Source of the DNA: Alkalicella caledoniensis
GTDB lineage: Bacteria > Bacillota > Proteinivoracia > Proteinivoracales > Proteinivoracaceae
Assembly (NCBI RefSeq): GCF_014467015.1
Contig: NZ_CP058559.1
Location: 1,116,001-1,180,000, forward strand
Length of the DNA stretch: 64,000 bases
Direction of reading: 5' to 3'
The position numbers and the translations under genes were made by a program. Below are positions 52,367 through 61,412 of the stretch, one piece after another. The notes below the pieces were generated by a model. It was not told the DNA's origin. It saw only the letters and a list, made by a program, of their open reading frames with translations, and ran no database searches. Numbering within the stretch: the stretch's first letter is position 1; each line of letters opens with the position of its first letter.

Positions 52367-52574
52367 CTGTTTTCTCCCCTTTCTCAAAACTTGTACTCAA
52401 AAAACCCTTAGCGGAGCTTCGGCTCCCAGTGACTTCTCTAAAATTTCTCCTATCCTAGTATTGAGAATTTTCCCACCCATGTCCCCCTTTTTTCTGATGT
52501 ACATAACTTATATATTCCTAAAATGTTTCACTAATACTACAAATCATAGCCGATCCAACGGTTTAGATATTTGG

Positions 52575-52725
52575 TAGAACCTTGTGATTTATGAATTAAA
52601 TGTTTATTGAATTATTCAACAATAAATCTAGATAACCTTCTAAATGGGACAAAAAAAAGAAGTTTTTCCAAAAATGGAAAGACTTCAAGCCCCACCCGGA
52701 ATATTTCCAGTTTTATCTCATGTCC
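52575..52725. repeat. Terminator-containing repeat, copy 2 of 3
   Basis: Near-identical to 60390-60536, with the terminator at 52651-52686 (minus-strand T8 run). It directly follows the interrupted double-psi barrel gene and continues into the gene duplication. Confidence 0.8.
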
Positions 52726-53630
52726 TTATTTCATTAACTCCAATCTTACAGATTTTGCTCCCACGGGTCTACCAATTTCTATCCATGCACGATAAGTTAG
52801 CTCTATGCCTTTTCTGGCAGGAGCCCTATCTGTAACTCTTACCACAATACTTTTTGAAGGATCAGCTAGGTTTGTCACTTTAATAAACTTATTCATATAA
52901 TTCGAATGCCAATTGTAGGTGGGTGTTATGGCAGCAGTCAAATCTTGGGGGTGGAACACCTCACCAATTTCTGTATATGGATTTAAGATATTTCCTGCAT
53001 CAAACCCTATCTCAGGACAAGGGGAATTCCTCCCGGGTCTTGTGCCTTGACATGGCACACCATAATACTCACAATGTGCCCCCTCTGATATAATAATGGA
53101 AACATCAGAGCTTATGTTATTAGGTACATTAAGCTGCATACTGGATTCATTACCATTTGCTGCTGGGAAGTTTAATCTAATAGCTGACCTTATAGAGTTT
53201 GCTATCACTAATGCATTATACCAAGGTACCTTTGAGTTTTCTTCAATTTCTAAAATAGCCGTTTGCTCAAAGGGCGACTCTGAATCCACCCAATTGGTTG
53301 ATTCATATAATTGGGCAGGATAGCTTCTCCATCCCCTAGAACCATTACCTGTATCGTAAAGATATGTTTGTTCGCCAATGCCTAGTCTTACCCTTGGGCA
53401 GCATACTATATATTTACCTGCTGCGAAAGAGGGTGTAATAAAGTCTAAATCCCTGTTCTTATCTCCGAATATTCTATTTAGTCTTTTAACAACCAGCTCT
53501 GCCTTTGATTTATCCTCATTTCCATAGACAGTTAAATCATTAACTATCACAGACCCTATGTGTTAGGATAGTTGTCGTAAGAAATTGATGTATAATAGAA
53601 AATACGACAATGAACCTAAGGAGAGAGAAT

Positions 53631-54125
53631 ATGCCTAGAACTAGCAAGTATAGTCAAGATTTTATAGATACAGTTTTAAAGAGGCTTGAGCCCCCTTCAT
53701 CAGAGACAGTGAATGATTTATCAGAAGAGCTAGGGATACCAAGCTCAACTATCTATACATGGGTAAAAAGGAGCAATGGTAGTTTAAGAAAGCAAAAGCC
53801 CAAGGATAAGTGGACATCCAAAGATAAGTTTCATGTTGTTTTAGAGACAGCCACTCTATCGGAACTGCAACTAGCAGAGTATTGTAGGAGAAAAGGCCTT
53901 TATGTAGAGGAAGTTAAAGCCTGGAAAGATCAGTGTCTTAATGCTAATAATGAACCTGTGGAAGATACTAAAAAGATAAAGAATGAGCTTAAAGAGGAAA
54001 AACTAAAAGCTAAAGAGCTAGAAAAAGAACTTCGTATGAAAGAAAAGGCATTAGCTGAAACGGCTGCTTTACTGGTACTTAGAAAAAAGGCAAACGCGAT
54101 TTGGGGGGACCCCGAGGAAGACTGA
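53631..54125 (+). CDS. IS3-family transposase OrfA
   Basis: Start ATG 53631 (MPRTSKYSQDF) after AAGGAGAGAG. The 164-aa product has an N-terminal HTH (LSEELGIPSSTIYTWVKRS), a second HTH-like part (LSELQLAEYCRRKGLYVEEVKAWK) and a Leu-zipper-type coiled coil (ELKEEKLKAKELEKELRMKEKAL). It binds the IS ends. It ends GDPEED after a run of six Gs, where frameshifting into orfB is expected. Confidence 0.9.
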   Translation: MPRTSKYSQDFIDTVLKRLEPPSSETVNDLSEELGIPSSTIYTWVKRSNGSLRKQKPKDKWTSKDKFHVVLETATLSELQLAEYCRRKGLYVEEVKAWKDQCLNANNEPVEDTKKIKNELKEEKLKAKELEKELRMKEKALAETAALLVLRKKANAIWGDPEED

Positions 54126-55189
54126 TCAGTGACTCAGATCGTGTAGACGCAGTAAAGCTGATCAAAGAGGCAGTAGATAGTGGTGCTAGATTAAGACCAG
54201 CCTGTGCAGAATTGAATATAAGCGACCGGACATATCAGCGCTGGTCTAAGGGTAATGAAGTAAAAAAAGATCAACGTCCGTTGGCGCAAAGGCCTGTTCC
54301 CAAAAACAAGTTAAGCGATGAAGAACGCTCCATAATACTAGATACGCTAAATAGCCCAGAGTACGCTGACCTACCTCCCTCTCAGATTGTACCGAAGTTA
54401 GCTAACGAGGGTAAATACCTTGCTTCCGAATCGACAATTTACCGAATATTGAGAGAAGAAAAAATGAATGCACATAGATCTAAAACTAAAGAGCCTATAA
54501 AAAAGGAAGCTCCTACACATATTGCGACAGCTCCAAATAAGGTATGGACATGGGACATAACCTGGTTGAATGCTTCTGTAAAAGGTGCTTACTTTAAGCT
54601 ATATTTAATCTTGGATATGTTTAGTAGAATGATAGTGGCGTACGAAGTTTGGGAGTCAGAAAAAGCAGAATATGCAGAGCAACTAGTAAGAAAAGCAACC
54701 TTGTCACAAGGCATAGCTGGAAGACCCCTGGTCCTTCATTCTGATAACGGTAGCCCAATGAAAGCTGCTACATTTCAAGCAACCCTAGAAAAGCTTGGTA
54801 TCCAAAGCTCATTTTCTAGACCTAGGGTAAGTAATGATAATCCGTACTCTGAATCACTTTTTAAAACGATGAAGTATGTTCCGAAGTACCCTACTAAAGG
54901 GTTTCATTCAATAGATGAAGCAAGGAAATGGGTAAGAAAATTTGTAAGTTGGTACAACAACGAGCATTTGCATAGTGGTATTAAGTTTATAACACCCTAT
55001 CAGAGACATTACGGTCTCGATAAGGCAATAATGGCTAAACGTATCGAAGCTTATAAACTAGCTCAACGAAAGCATCCTGAAAGGTGGGCTAGACATATCA
55101 GAAATTGGGAGTTGCCAGAGTTTGTGGCATTAAATCCTATTAAGGATGAAGAAGCAGTGGAACTTATTAGTCAGGAAGAGCAAGTGTAA
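54101..55189 (+). CDS. IS3-family transposase OrfB (catalytic part)
   Basis: A 362-codon frame overlapping orfA by 25 bases in the -1 frame. It has an HTH-like N-terminus and the DDE core: Asp in WTWDITWL, Asp in LHSDNGSPMK, and Glu in YSESLFKTMKY, with the rve-domain end NNEHLHSGIKFITPYQRH. It is expressed as an OrfAB fusion by -1 frameshifting at TTGGGGGGA. No stop interrupts it. Confidence 0.92.
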   Translation: MGGPRGRLISDSDRVDAVKLIKEAVDSGARLRPACAELNISDRTYQRWSKGNEVKKDQRPLAQRPVPKNKLSDEERSIILDTLNSPEYADLPPSQIVPKLANEGKYLASESTIYRILREEKMNAHRSKTKEPIKKEAPTHIATAPNKVWTWDITWLNASVKGAYFKLYLILDMFSRMIVAYEVWESEKAEYAEQLVRKATLSQGIAGRPLVLHSDNGSPMKAATFQATLEKLGIQSSFSRPRVSNDNPYSESLFKTMKYVPKYPTKGFHSIDEARKWVRKFVSWYNNEHLHSGIKFITPYQRHYGLDKAIMAKRIEAYKLAQRKHPERWARHIRNWELPEFVALNPIKDEEAVELISQEEQV

Positions 55190-55443
55190 TCACAAGACTA
55201 GATTTGGCGAAGCGTATCATTTACTTGGAGAGGCCCACATGGTAGCCTGTTGAAAAGGCAGGACTTATTATTTATGGGCATGCCTTTAAGGACCTATACC
55301 TTGTGGGCAGAGGCTCCATGTCAATGACAAATCGGGTCCAGAACTCATAATTATTTTTATTAAAATGCGACAACTTTATTGACAAACACCGCAGAGTAGA
55401 TTTCAATAGAGGCATTATATTCAAGTATAGCTAAATTGTTCAT

Positions 55444-55553
55444 ACAAGCACTCCCTTTTATCAATTCATATTACTTTTTATGTAATATGAGTCAAAAGAG
55501 TTCATCGTAAATAATTTCTTCAAATAGCAGAAAAAAGCCTAAAAAGAGCCTTT
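55444..55553. repeat. Upstream part of duplicated region
   Basis: The sequence upstream of the gene start (to about 55502) is repeated at 61413-61474 with very few changes, after which the two copies diverge. Confidence 0.75.
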
Positions 55554-55573
55554 TTAAAGGAGGCTCTTTTCTA
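55540..55573 (-). terminator. Terminator overlapping the stop of the 83-aa gene
   Basis: AAAAGAGCC and GGCTCTTTT form a 9-bp stem that includes the last codons of the gene at 55554; the minus strand has a T-rich end. Confidence 0.7.
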
Positions 55574-55805
55574 AGTCTTTTATTTCTACTGCTTTATAGT
55601 CATCATCGTTAATGTATATCTCCATTTCTTTAACTAATTTGTTGCTTATGATAAATCTGTTATAAAAAGATACCCCTTTTCCTTCTTTGCAAAATTCTTC
55701 TAAAGTTCTTATAACTATTACCTTTTTTTTGGCTTTAATTTCTTCCTCAATAGATTTTACCGCTTCTTGAAACTCTTCCCAATGCTTTGATTTAATAAAC
55801 CACAT
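55554..55805 (-). CDS. Small soluble protein of unknown function
   Basis: An 83-aa charged protein, helical in its first half (HWEEFQEAVKSIEEEIKAKKK). A strong GGGAGGGG site precedes the ATG, and a terminator overlaps its end, so it is likely real. No family recognised. Confidence 0.6.
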   Translation of the reverse strand: MWFIKSKHWEEFQEAVKSIEEEIKAKKKVIVIRTLEEFCKEGKGVSFYNRFIISNKLVKEMEIYINDDDYKAVEIKDLEKSLL

Positions 55806-55904
55806 TTATAACCCCTCCCAATGTTTTTATACATTATATTCTTCAAAGATTCTAAATATCCTACTATTGAATTGATGAGGAAACAAATAATTAGTTTACC
55901 TCCT

Positions 55905-56262
55905 CACACGCCGCGTAATTACCGTTCGTATCAGGGTTCCATTAGCTTGCTTACATCTTCTCTCCTCTGCGTCCTTGACTTAAGAAGACCATTGTAACTT
56001 TCTTATCCCTTAGGCTTTGTATCTTCATCTTATCGAATATAATTATGGTTATTTCCACATCCCATTAAAAATAAACCTTCAGATTTTCAGATCGGGATTT
56101 TGCCTAGGGCTTCCTTCAGATATCCACCTCACGATGGACACCTAGGTTGCATAGGCGAGCAGTAGACGGAGTCTACGACCAGCCCTTGCCTTCGGCTAGT
56201 GGTTCCCACTACCAAGCCCACAGCGGACTTTCCCGCCAAGTTAACATACATGCTCGGCGCAC
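55905..56262 (-). mobile_element. Remnant of a group II intron (5' domain I), inserted behind a terminator
   Basis: Reading the minus strand from 56262: GTGCGCC, the typical group II intron 5' end, then AACTTGGCGGGAAAGTCCGC, GGTAGTGGGAACCACTAGCC and CATCGTGAGGTGGA, which are domain I elements of bacterial introns. There is no reverse transcriptase gene and the 3' part is lost. The 5' junction sits directly after a terminator hairpin and its T-run, as expected for class C introns. Confidence 0.75.
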
Positions 56263-56263
56263 C

Positions 56264-56300
56264 AAAAATAATACCGCTCAAGTTGAACGGTATTATAACA
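56264..56300 (-). terminator. Terminator after the Ig-like membrane protein, intron target
   Basis: On the minus strand ATAATACCG and CGGTATTAT pair across a 11-nt loop, followed by TTTTTG, where the group II intron remnant begins. Confidence 0.75.
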
Positions 56301-56347
56301 GTGTTTGGAGTCTTATTAGTGATATAGTAATTAGTATACTATGGTCA

Positions 56348-56749
56348 TTATTTTGAAACAGTAAATTCAGTAATAATTAATTTTGCTGTTTCTTCATCAC
56401 TCAGGTCAGAAAGCACTTCTTTTAGTATACGGTACTGACCTGGTTCTGATGGAACAAAGAGTATTACCTGCTCAAACTTCTTTCTTGGTTTCAGACTATA
56501 CGCGATATCTTCCCAACCGTCTGGAATATGAATAGTTTCCCACTTATTGTCTGTATAACGTTGTATTTCATACTTTTGTCCAAAGTATATTGTGTTCCAG
56601 CTCCTATTATTAATAGTTATTGTTAAATCTTCACCCGATGAAATAACGTCTACGTTCAAACTTAGTTGAGGACTATTGTTTGTACTAACATAAACTATAA
56701 TAATAATTACTACAGTCAAAATGGCAACTAGTATGTTACGTGAACTCAT
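56348..56749 (-). CDS. Membrane-anchored Ig-like domain protein
   Basis: A 133-aa protein with an N-terminal membrane anchor (ILVAILTVVIIIIVYV, about 5-20) and an extracellular beta domain (LSLNVDVISSGEDLTITINN ... GQYRILKEVLSDL). The pattern resembles the Big_14-type lipoprotein at 34651-35169, particularly the W..I.IPDGWEDIAY and YRILKEVL phrases. Function unknown. Confidence 0.65.
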   Translation of the reverse strand: MSSRNILVAILTVVIIIIVYVSTNNSPQLSLNVDVISSGEDLTITINNRSWNTIYFGQKYEIQRYTDNKWETIHIPDGWEDIAYSLKPRKKFEQVILFVPSEPGQYRILKEVLSDLSDEETAKLIITEFTVSK

Positions 56750-56797
56750 ATTATTACCCCGTTACTTTTTTAGTTTCGGAACTACACCCTAATCAAA

Positions 56798-56967
56798 CTA
56801 AGGGCGGATCAATGGAGTTGCAGTCAGATCTATCTCTACCCCGAAAACAGGTGAAAACATCGCATAGCCATCACGACGACCCACATGAATCCCACGGATA
56901 TTGGCATTTGAAGAATCTCGGATTGTGCAGAGATTAGGGTCAGGCTTTTGACTTTTTGATTCAGTAT
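56798..56967 (-). pseudogene. Gene relic of unknown family
   Basis: An open frame of about 56 codons without a start codon reads IRDSSNANIRGIHVGRRDGY and ends ATPLIRP. It has a protein-like composition, but I do not recognise it. It may be the end of a lost gene. Confidence 0.3.
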
Positions 56968-57017
56968 TCTATCGTGAAAATAGAAAGTCATGCCCCCTGG
57001 ATTTCTTCATTACTTGT

Positions 57018-57704
57018 CTATTCTACTATTTTAAACTCTAACACTTGTATTAGATATCCCCAGAAACCTGAATTTTCTTTTCTAGGTTCAAAACTTGTAG
57101 TCTTAGTCTTAAATTTTAAGTTAATATCTTTTGTTGAATTAAATAATTTTTTTATAGTATTTGGTTCTTCTTGTAGTGAAAATTCAAGACAGTTAGTACC
57201 TGATTTAAAAAGCTTTTCTAACCACTCTCTTTTACTTCCATCTTTCCGACTAAAAGCTAAGTATTTTGAGGGGTTATCATTAAAAATAACCATTGCATAT
57301 TTACCACTAAGATTATCATCTGGTATATTCTTTACGAGTCTAAAAATATCGTATATTATTGATCCTGCATTTTCTGACTTAGTCTCATTACCACTATTTC
57401 TATTTAATCCTCCAAAGTACTTAGCTTCTATCCAGTTTTGATTATACGAGCCATACATCCTCATTCCTTGTTCATCCCAAAACTCTGTAAAATCTAAGAA
57501 CATGTCACATCTGCTGTTAACTGAAATATCATATCTCTTTTCCATCTGTATCTTCCTTAAAGGGTTATCAATATTTCTTGCGTTTAATTCAAGAACTACT
57601 CCCATTGCAAGCAAATTTGTAATATTACCCTCATATAATCCGTGAGAATCTTCATAACTAATTAATGTCTCAGGAATTTTTAAGAATGCTCCTTCAATAA
57701 TCAT
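57018..57704 (-). CDS. Possible PD-(D/E)XK nuclease (restriction-like), orphan
   Basis: The start is placed at ATG 57704 (MIIEGAFLKIPETL), with AAGGGAG upstream; the frame opens 31 codons earlier. The 228-aa product has, at about 72-105, the sequence RCDMFLDF...QNWIEAKYF, in which Asp and the E-A-K triplet fit a PD-(D/E)XK nuclease active site, and an alpha-rich N-terminus (SHGLYEGNITNLLAMGVVLELN). No methylase or partner is encoded next to it. The assignment is by motif only. Confidence 0.5.
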   Translation of the reverse strand: MIIEGAFLKIPETLISYEDSHGLYEGNITNLLAMGVVLELNARNIDNPLRKIQMEKRYDISVNSRCDMFLDFTEFWDEQGMRMYGSYNQNWIEAKYFGGLNRNSGNETKSENAGSIIYDIFRLVKNIPDDNLSGKYAMVIFNDNPSKYLAFSRKDGSKREWLEKLFKSGTNCLEFSLQEEPNTIKKLFNSTKDINLKFKTKTTSFEPRKENSGFWGYLIQVLEFKIVE

Positions 57705-57810
57705 TGTTTTTCTCCCTTCAAACAGTATATAGTAATTTTTTATATTAGCCAGATTTACTAAATTATGTCTCCACCTAGCATTTCCAATATTATTCACGGA
57801 AGATTCAGAT

Positions 57811-57930
57811 TTAATAGTTGTCTTTTCCCTCTTCGTTTATCTTATAAAAAACAAGATGTCTCTCAACGATTATTACTCTATAACCTTGTTTTTTATAAAA
57901 TAATGCCTCGGCATACTTCCTAGTATGCTT
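57811..57930 (-). pseudogene. C-terminal relic of a GNAT acetyltransferase (copy 1)
   Basis: The headless frame reads AEALFYKKQGYRVIIVERHL and VFYKINEEGKDNY before TAA, the usual C-terminal strand of GNAT enzymes. It directly follows the CPBP gene. The fragment can also form an AAAAAACAAG/CTTGTTTTTT hairpin that probably works as a terminator. The same piece recurs at 61572-61738. Confidence 0.7.
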
Positions 57931-57933
57931 TAT

Positions 57934-58764
57934 TTAATTATGAACATTACCTTTGAATAAATAGTATAAGCTAGATGGGGTTACAACAAAGACTGCTATC
58001 AAAACAATAATAAGAAAATATAAGGGATTATTATTAGCAAAATTTTCAAAGGAAATCTTATTCAGTATCAAGCTCATCGTGTTAATTGAAGCGTGAACTA
58101 TTATACCTGACCAGATTGATCCAGTCCATATTATTATAGTCCCTAAAAGTAGACCCACAAAAAAAGCAGGTATACTTTGTATAGGATTAAAATGAATTAA
58201 CGCAAATAAAAAACTTTGTATTACTAATGCTACTTTAGTAGAAGACATTTGATTTAATTCATCAAATATTATTCCCCTAAAGATAACCTCTTCTATAAAT
58301 GGTCCAAATATCCCTACACTTATTAATAGCATATAAAAACCTTCTTGAGCATTTCTCTCAGTATAATTTGAAAAATTCAGTGGGATAAATTTGTCTATTA
58401 TTGTTAGGATTAGAGGAGTAAAAAAAAGAAAACCTGTTCCTAAAATAATGCAAACAATAACTTTCTTAAATGGTAGTTTAACAAACTTGCACACCTCTAG
58501 AAGATTTTCACCTTTTCTCTTAGCAATCCATAAGTAAATTAAAAAAGAAGAAACGCTTGCAAATAAAATGGCAAAAGGGAGTTGCTTACCTATTAGATTC
58601 TCAAGTTGAGCATCATAGTCAGCCACGATACCTCTATAAACTTCATCATATATAACAGATACAATGAATGGAATTAACGCTACTAATATATATAAGTAAG
58701 TTGATAAAGTGTAAATTAGCCATACAATAAATATATTCTTTATAGCACGAAATTTTTTTCCCAT
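57934..58764 (-). CDS. CPBP-family intramembrane metalloprotease
   Basis: A 276-aa multi-pass membrane protein with about eight segments. The CPBP/ABI motifs are present: PFIEEVIFRGIIF (EExxxR, about 174-186), FALIHFNP (second-motif His) and HASIN (third-motif His and Asn). These Rce1-like proteases process peptides in the membrane and are often linked to bacteriocin immunity or signalling. The ribosome binding site AAAGGTG lies upstream. No bacteriocin gene was found nearby. Confidence 0.9.
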   Translation of the reverse strand: MGKKFRAIKNIFIVWLIYTLSTYLYILVALIPFIVSVIYDEVYRGIVADYDAQLENLIGKQLPFAILFASVSSFLIYLWIAKRKGENLLEVCKFVKLPFKKVIVCIILGTGFLFFTPLILTIIDKFIPLNFSNYTERNAQEGFYMLLISVGIFGPFIEEVIFRGIIFDELNQMSSTKVALVIQSFLFALIHFNPIQSIPAFFVGLLLGTIIIWTGSIWSGIIVHASINTMSLILNKISFENFANNNPLYFLIIVLIAVFVVTPSSLYYLFKGNVHN

Positions 58765-58926
58765 AATTTACACACCTTTCTTGACTCCCTTATAAATGTG
58801 TTCATAAATTTTAATGTTTACCTTCATCTTGTAAACACAGTTTACAAGGTGACAGACTGGGGTTAAAGATCATGCGACGTGTAATATAAATTGTACGAAC
58901 TAATAATCTATTTTTAAATCTATTAT

Positions 58927-59442
58927 CTACTTTAATTTCATTTTATAAATAGTAGATTCATGTTCAACACCAGTGTTATGGTTTTTAAAACTACTAGCTA
59001 TATCTGCCTTAAGTCCACATTTTTCCATAACACGGCAAGATGCTATATTATCTGTAGCTACAGTACAATAGAAATCTCGCACCCCCAGTGAGTAGGCAAA
59101 TTTAATCATTGCTTTTGCCATTTCAGTCGCATATCCATTCCCCCATAGTTCTTTTACAACATCATATCCAAACCCCCATTCTCCTTCTGGCCCCTCTGTT
59201 CCTATACAACAAGTTCCTATTGGTTTATTTGTCACCTTATCATATGCTATAAAGGGATATTCGTCTTGCCAATCATCAATATCATAGATTATTTCTCTAA
59301 GTTCATCACCATTTTTATATGGTGGATTATTCAAGTATTTCCCAGTTTCAGGATCCCCCCATAATTTGGCCGCAAAATCACAATCGTCTAAAGTCATACT
59401 CTTAAGTATCATTCTTTCTGTTACTATATCCTTGGTTTTCAT
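58927..59442 (-). CDS. GNAT acetyltransferase (RimJ/RimL type)
   Basis: A 171-aa protein beginning TERMILKSMTLDDCDFAAKLWG, with the acetyl-CoA loop VKELWGNGYATEMAKAM and NIASCRVMEKCGLKAD near the end, as in RimJ/RimL enzymes. Substrate unknown. It has AAAGGAG upstream and stands alone. Confidence 0.87.
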   Translation of the reverse strand: MKTKDIVTERMILKSMTLDDCDFAAKLWGDPETGKYLNNPPYKNGDELREIIYDIDDWQDEYPFIAYDKVTNKPIGTCCIGTEGPEGEWGFGYDVVKELWGNGYATEMAKAMIKFAYSLGVRDFYCTVATDNIASCRVMEKCGLKADIASSFKNHNTGVEHESTIYKMKLK

Positions 59443-59856
59443 TATTCAAACTCCTTTTTTTGCAATTTATCTATGTTCTAAATAGTCTTATTGAATCTAA
59501 TTCTACTAATATATGTATCACCTTGCTTTAAAATAGACACCAAAGAAAATCCCCGATATCACTATTTCCTATAACGTTCTCGTGTTTGCGACGCCTTCGA
59601 ACTGGACCTCAGAGTAATACCCCTGAGCGGAGCTTCACTCCCAGTGAGAAGGTGTGGTGCTGAATCTGCCCTAGACACGTGCTTTCAGCAACTTTATGCA
59701 AATGTTTTGTTCTCCGATGCCATACACCCCCGCGACTCAGGTGGAAACAGGACATCTCCCTCTTTGAGCTATCTTTTGATTGTTACATCACATTAAAATA
59801 TAAATTGTAAAAAATAACATTTCATGATTCACCAATTCTTCTGTTCACTTTAAATA
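59443..59856. other. Intergenic region with a GC-richer worn segment
   Basis: No gene is seen. At 59570-59780 is a GC-richer stretch with GAGCGGAGCTTCACTCCCAG, related to GCGGAGCTTCGGCTCCCAGT near 52410. Both can form small hairpins and may be remnants of a repeated element. Confidence 0.4.
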
Positions 59857-60207
59857 TTAAACTTCTTCTAAATGATTTAGTGGAGCCCATCCTTTTGTGA
59901 GCGGATCATATTGTTTAGTTCCCCATATCCAACCATTTAATATTTTATTCATAATTATAATTTCATCTACTTCTATATCAAATTCTCTTGCATCATAATC
60001 TTCTAATACAGTACCAATATCATCATTTCTATTAAGAATTTGCTTCGGAACCCATCCTTCATTATTTTCGCTTTTACAATAAATCCACCCAGCCCAATCT
60101 CCATCTACACTCGACTCTTCAATACATATAACTTTGTCACCTTTATGTAAAACTATTGGATTATCTGAATCGGTTTTACTGCTTTTAATTACTCTATACT
60201 TACTCAT
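59857..60207 (-). CDS. Protein with two SH3-like domains
   Basis: A 116-aa protein with a repeated pattern: KYRVIKSSKTDSDNPIVLHKGDKVICIEES...WIYCKSENNEGWVPKQIL, then VLEDYDAREFDIEVDEIIIM...WIWGTKQYDPLTKGWAPLNHL. Each half matches a variant SH3 barrel (GWVP and GWAP loops). No signal peptide is seen, so it is probably cytoplasmic. It may bind peptides or nucleotides; function unknown. Start follows AAGGAGATGC. Confidence 0.75.
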   Translation of the reverse strand: MSKYRVIKSSKTDSDNPIVLHKGDKVICIEESSVDGDWAGWIYCKSENNEGWVPKQILNRNDDIGTVLEDYDAREFDIEVDEIIIMNKILNGWIWGTKQYDPLTKGWAPLNHLEEV

Positions 60208-60389
60208 GCTTGCATCTCCTTATCTTTTTATAATTCGGTCTGCTTGTCCCAAAATATCCTCTTTAAAAACAAACTGTAAAACTGTTGCCCAAATTGACTG
60301 CTTTCTGTATCGACATATTTAGAAATTGTAAATTTGAATTTTTCTGGGTCAGGCTTGAAGTTTTTCCTTCCTAGGCTTTCTTGGCAGAT

Positions 60390-60536
60390 CCTCTGTGATT
60401 TGTGAATTAAATGTTTATTGAATTATTCAACAATAAATCTAGATAACCTTCTAAATGGGACAAAAAAAAGAAGTTTTTCCAAAAATGGAAAGACTTCAAG
60501 CCCCACCCGGAATATTTCCAGTTTTATCTCATGTCC
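60390..60536. repeat. Terminator-containing repeat, copy 3 of 3
   Basis: Matches 52575-52725 almost exactly. The terminator GAAGTTTTTCCA/TGGAAAGACTTC lies at 60462-60497. Confidence 0.8.
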
Positions 60537-61412
60537 TTATTTCATTAACTCCAATCTTACAGATTTTGCTCCCACGGGTCTACCGATTTCTATCCATGCA
60601 CGATAAGTTAGCTCTATGCCTTTTCTGGCAGGGGCCCTATCTGTAACTCTTACCACAATGCTTTTAGAAGGATCAGCTAGATTTGTCACTTTAATAAACT
60701 TATTCATATAATTCGAATGCCAATTGTAGGTGGGTGTTATGGCAGCAGTCAAATCTTGGGGGTGGAACACCTCACCAATTTCTGTAAATGGATTTAAGAT
60801 ATTTCCTGCATCAAACCCTATCTCAGGACAAGGGGAAGTCCTTCCGGGTCTTGTGCCTTGACATGGCACACCATAATACTCACAATGTGCCCCCTCTGAT
60901 ATAATAATGGAAACATCAGAGCTTATGTTATTAGGTACATTAAGCTGCATACTGGATTCATTACCATTTGCTGCTGGGTAGTTTAATCTAATAGCTGACC
61001 TTATAGAGTTTGCTATCACTAATGCATTATACCAAGGTGCCTTTGAGTTTTCTTCAATTTCTATAATTGCCGTTTGCTCAGAGGGCGACTCTGAATCCAC
61101 CCAATTGGTTGGTTCATATAATTGGGCAGGATAGCTCCTCCAACCCCTAGCACCATTACTTGTATCGTAAAGATATGTTTGTTCGCCAATGCCTAGTCTT
61201 ACCCTTGGGCAGCATACTATATATTTACCTGCTGCGAAAGAGGGTGTAATAAAGTCTAAATCCCTGTTCTCGTCTCCGAATATTCTATTTAGTCTTTTAA
61301 CAACCAGCTCTGCCTTTGATTTATCCTCGTTTCCATAGACAGTTAAATCATTAACTATCACAGAGTAGATTTCAATAGAGGCATTATATTCAAGTATAGC
61401 TAAATTGTTCAT
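60537..61412 (-). CDS. Double-psi beta-barrel (RlpA-like) protein, intact copy 2
   Basis: The start is ATG 61412 (MNNLAILEYNASIEI), seven bases after GGGAG; the frame opens seven codons earlier. The 291-aa product has no signal peptide. It has an N-terminal domain (ELVVKRLNRIFGDENRD..FITPSFAAGKYIVCCPRV), a middle region (PWYNALVIANSIRSAIRLN), and a C-terminal RlpA-like double-psi barrel (PQDLTAAITPTYNWHSNYMN... VVVRVTDRAPARKGIELTYRAW). The barrel's Asp in VTDRAP and the initial Thr/Ala pattern fit the fold. Function unknown; it may act on cell wall. It is a near-duplicate of the split gene at 52726-55443. Confidence 0.85.
   Translation of the reverse strand: MNNLAILEYNASIEIYSVIVNDLTVYGNEDKSKAELVVKRLNRIFGDENRDLDFITPSFAAGKYIVCCPRVRLGIGEQTYLYDTSNGARGWRSYPAQLYEPTNWVDSESPSEQTAIIEIEENSKAPWYNALVIANSIRSAIRLNYPAANGNESSMQLNVPNNISSDVSIIISEGAHCEYYGVPCQGTRPGRTSPCPEIGFDAGNILNPFTEIGEVFHPQDLTAAITPTYNWHSNYMNKFIKVTNLADPSKSIVVRVTDRAPARKGIELTYRAWIEIGRPVGAKSVRLELMK

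Larger units (their letters stand above)
53550..55395 (+). mobile_element. IS3-family insertion sequence
   Basis: The element spans 53554-55391 (about 1.84 kb). CAGA at 53550-53553 is repeated at 55392-55395, and the intact gene copy at 61360-61380 shows the same sequence without the insertion, which fixes the ends. The termini share AGTTGTCG at position 17-24 from each end and several other matching bases, forming imperfect inverted repeats. It carries orfA and orfB overlapping in the -1 frame. Confidence 0.9.
52726..55443 (-). pseudogene. Double-psi beta-barrel (RlpA-like) gene, copy 1, split by an IS3-family element
   Basis: The C-terminal 274 codons (52726-53553) and the first codons (55392-55443) flank an IS. 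Joined, they would give a protein nearly identical to the intact copy at 60537-61412. The C-terminus FIKVTNLADPSKSIVVRVTD followed by RAPARKGIELTYRAW is an RlpA-type double-psi barrel. A piece of the frame still begins near 53550 but lacks its ribosome binding site and start. The gene is probably inactive. Confidence 0.85.
55806..56347. other. Intergenic region with intron remnant
   Basis: Apart from the intron remnant (55905-56262) and the terminator at 56262-56300, no gene or other feature is seen. Confidence 0.5.

Noticed and set aside
52607-52835. Plus-strand frames of about 62 aa, also present near 60418
   Set aside because: They recur only because the region is duplicated; they are antisense to the double-psi barrel gene and its terminator.
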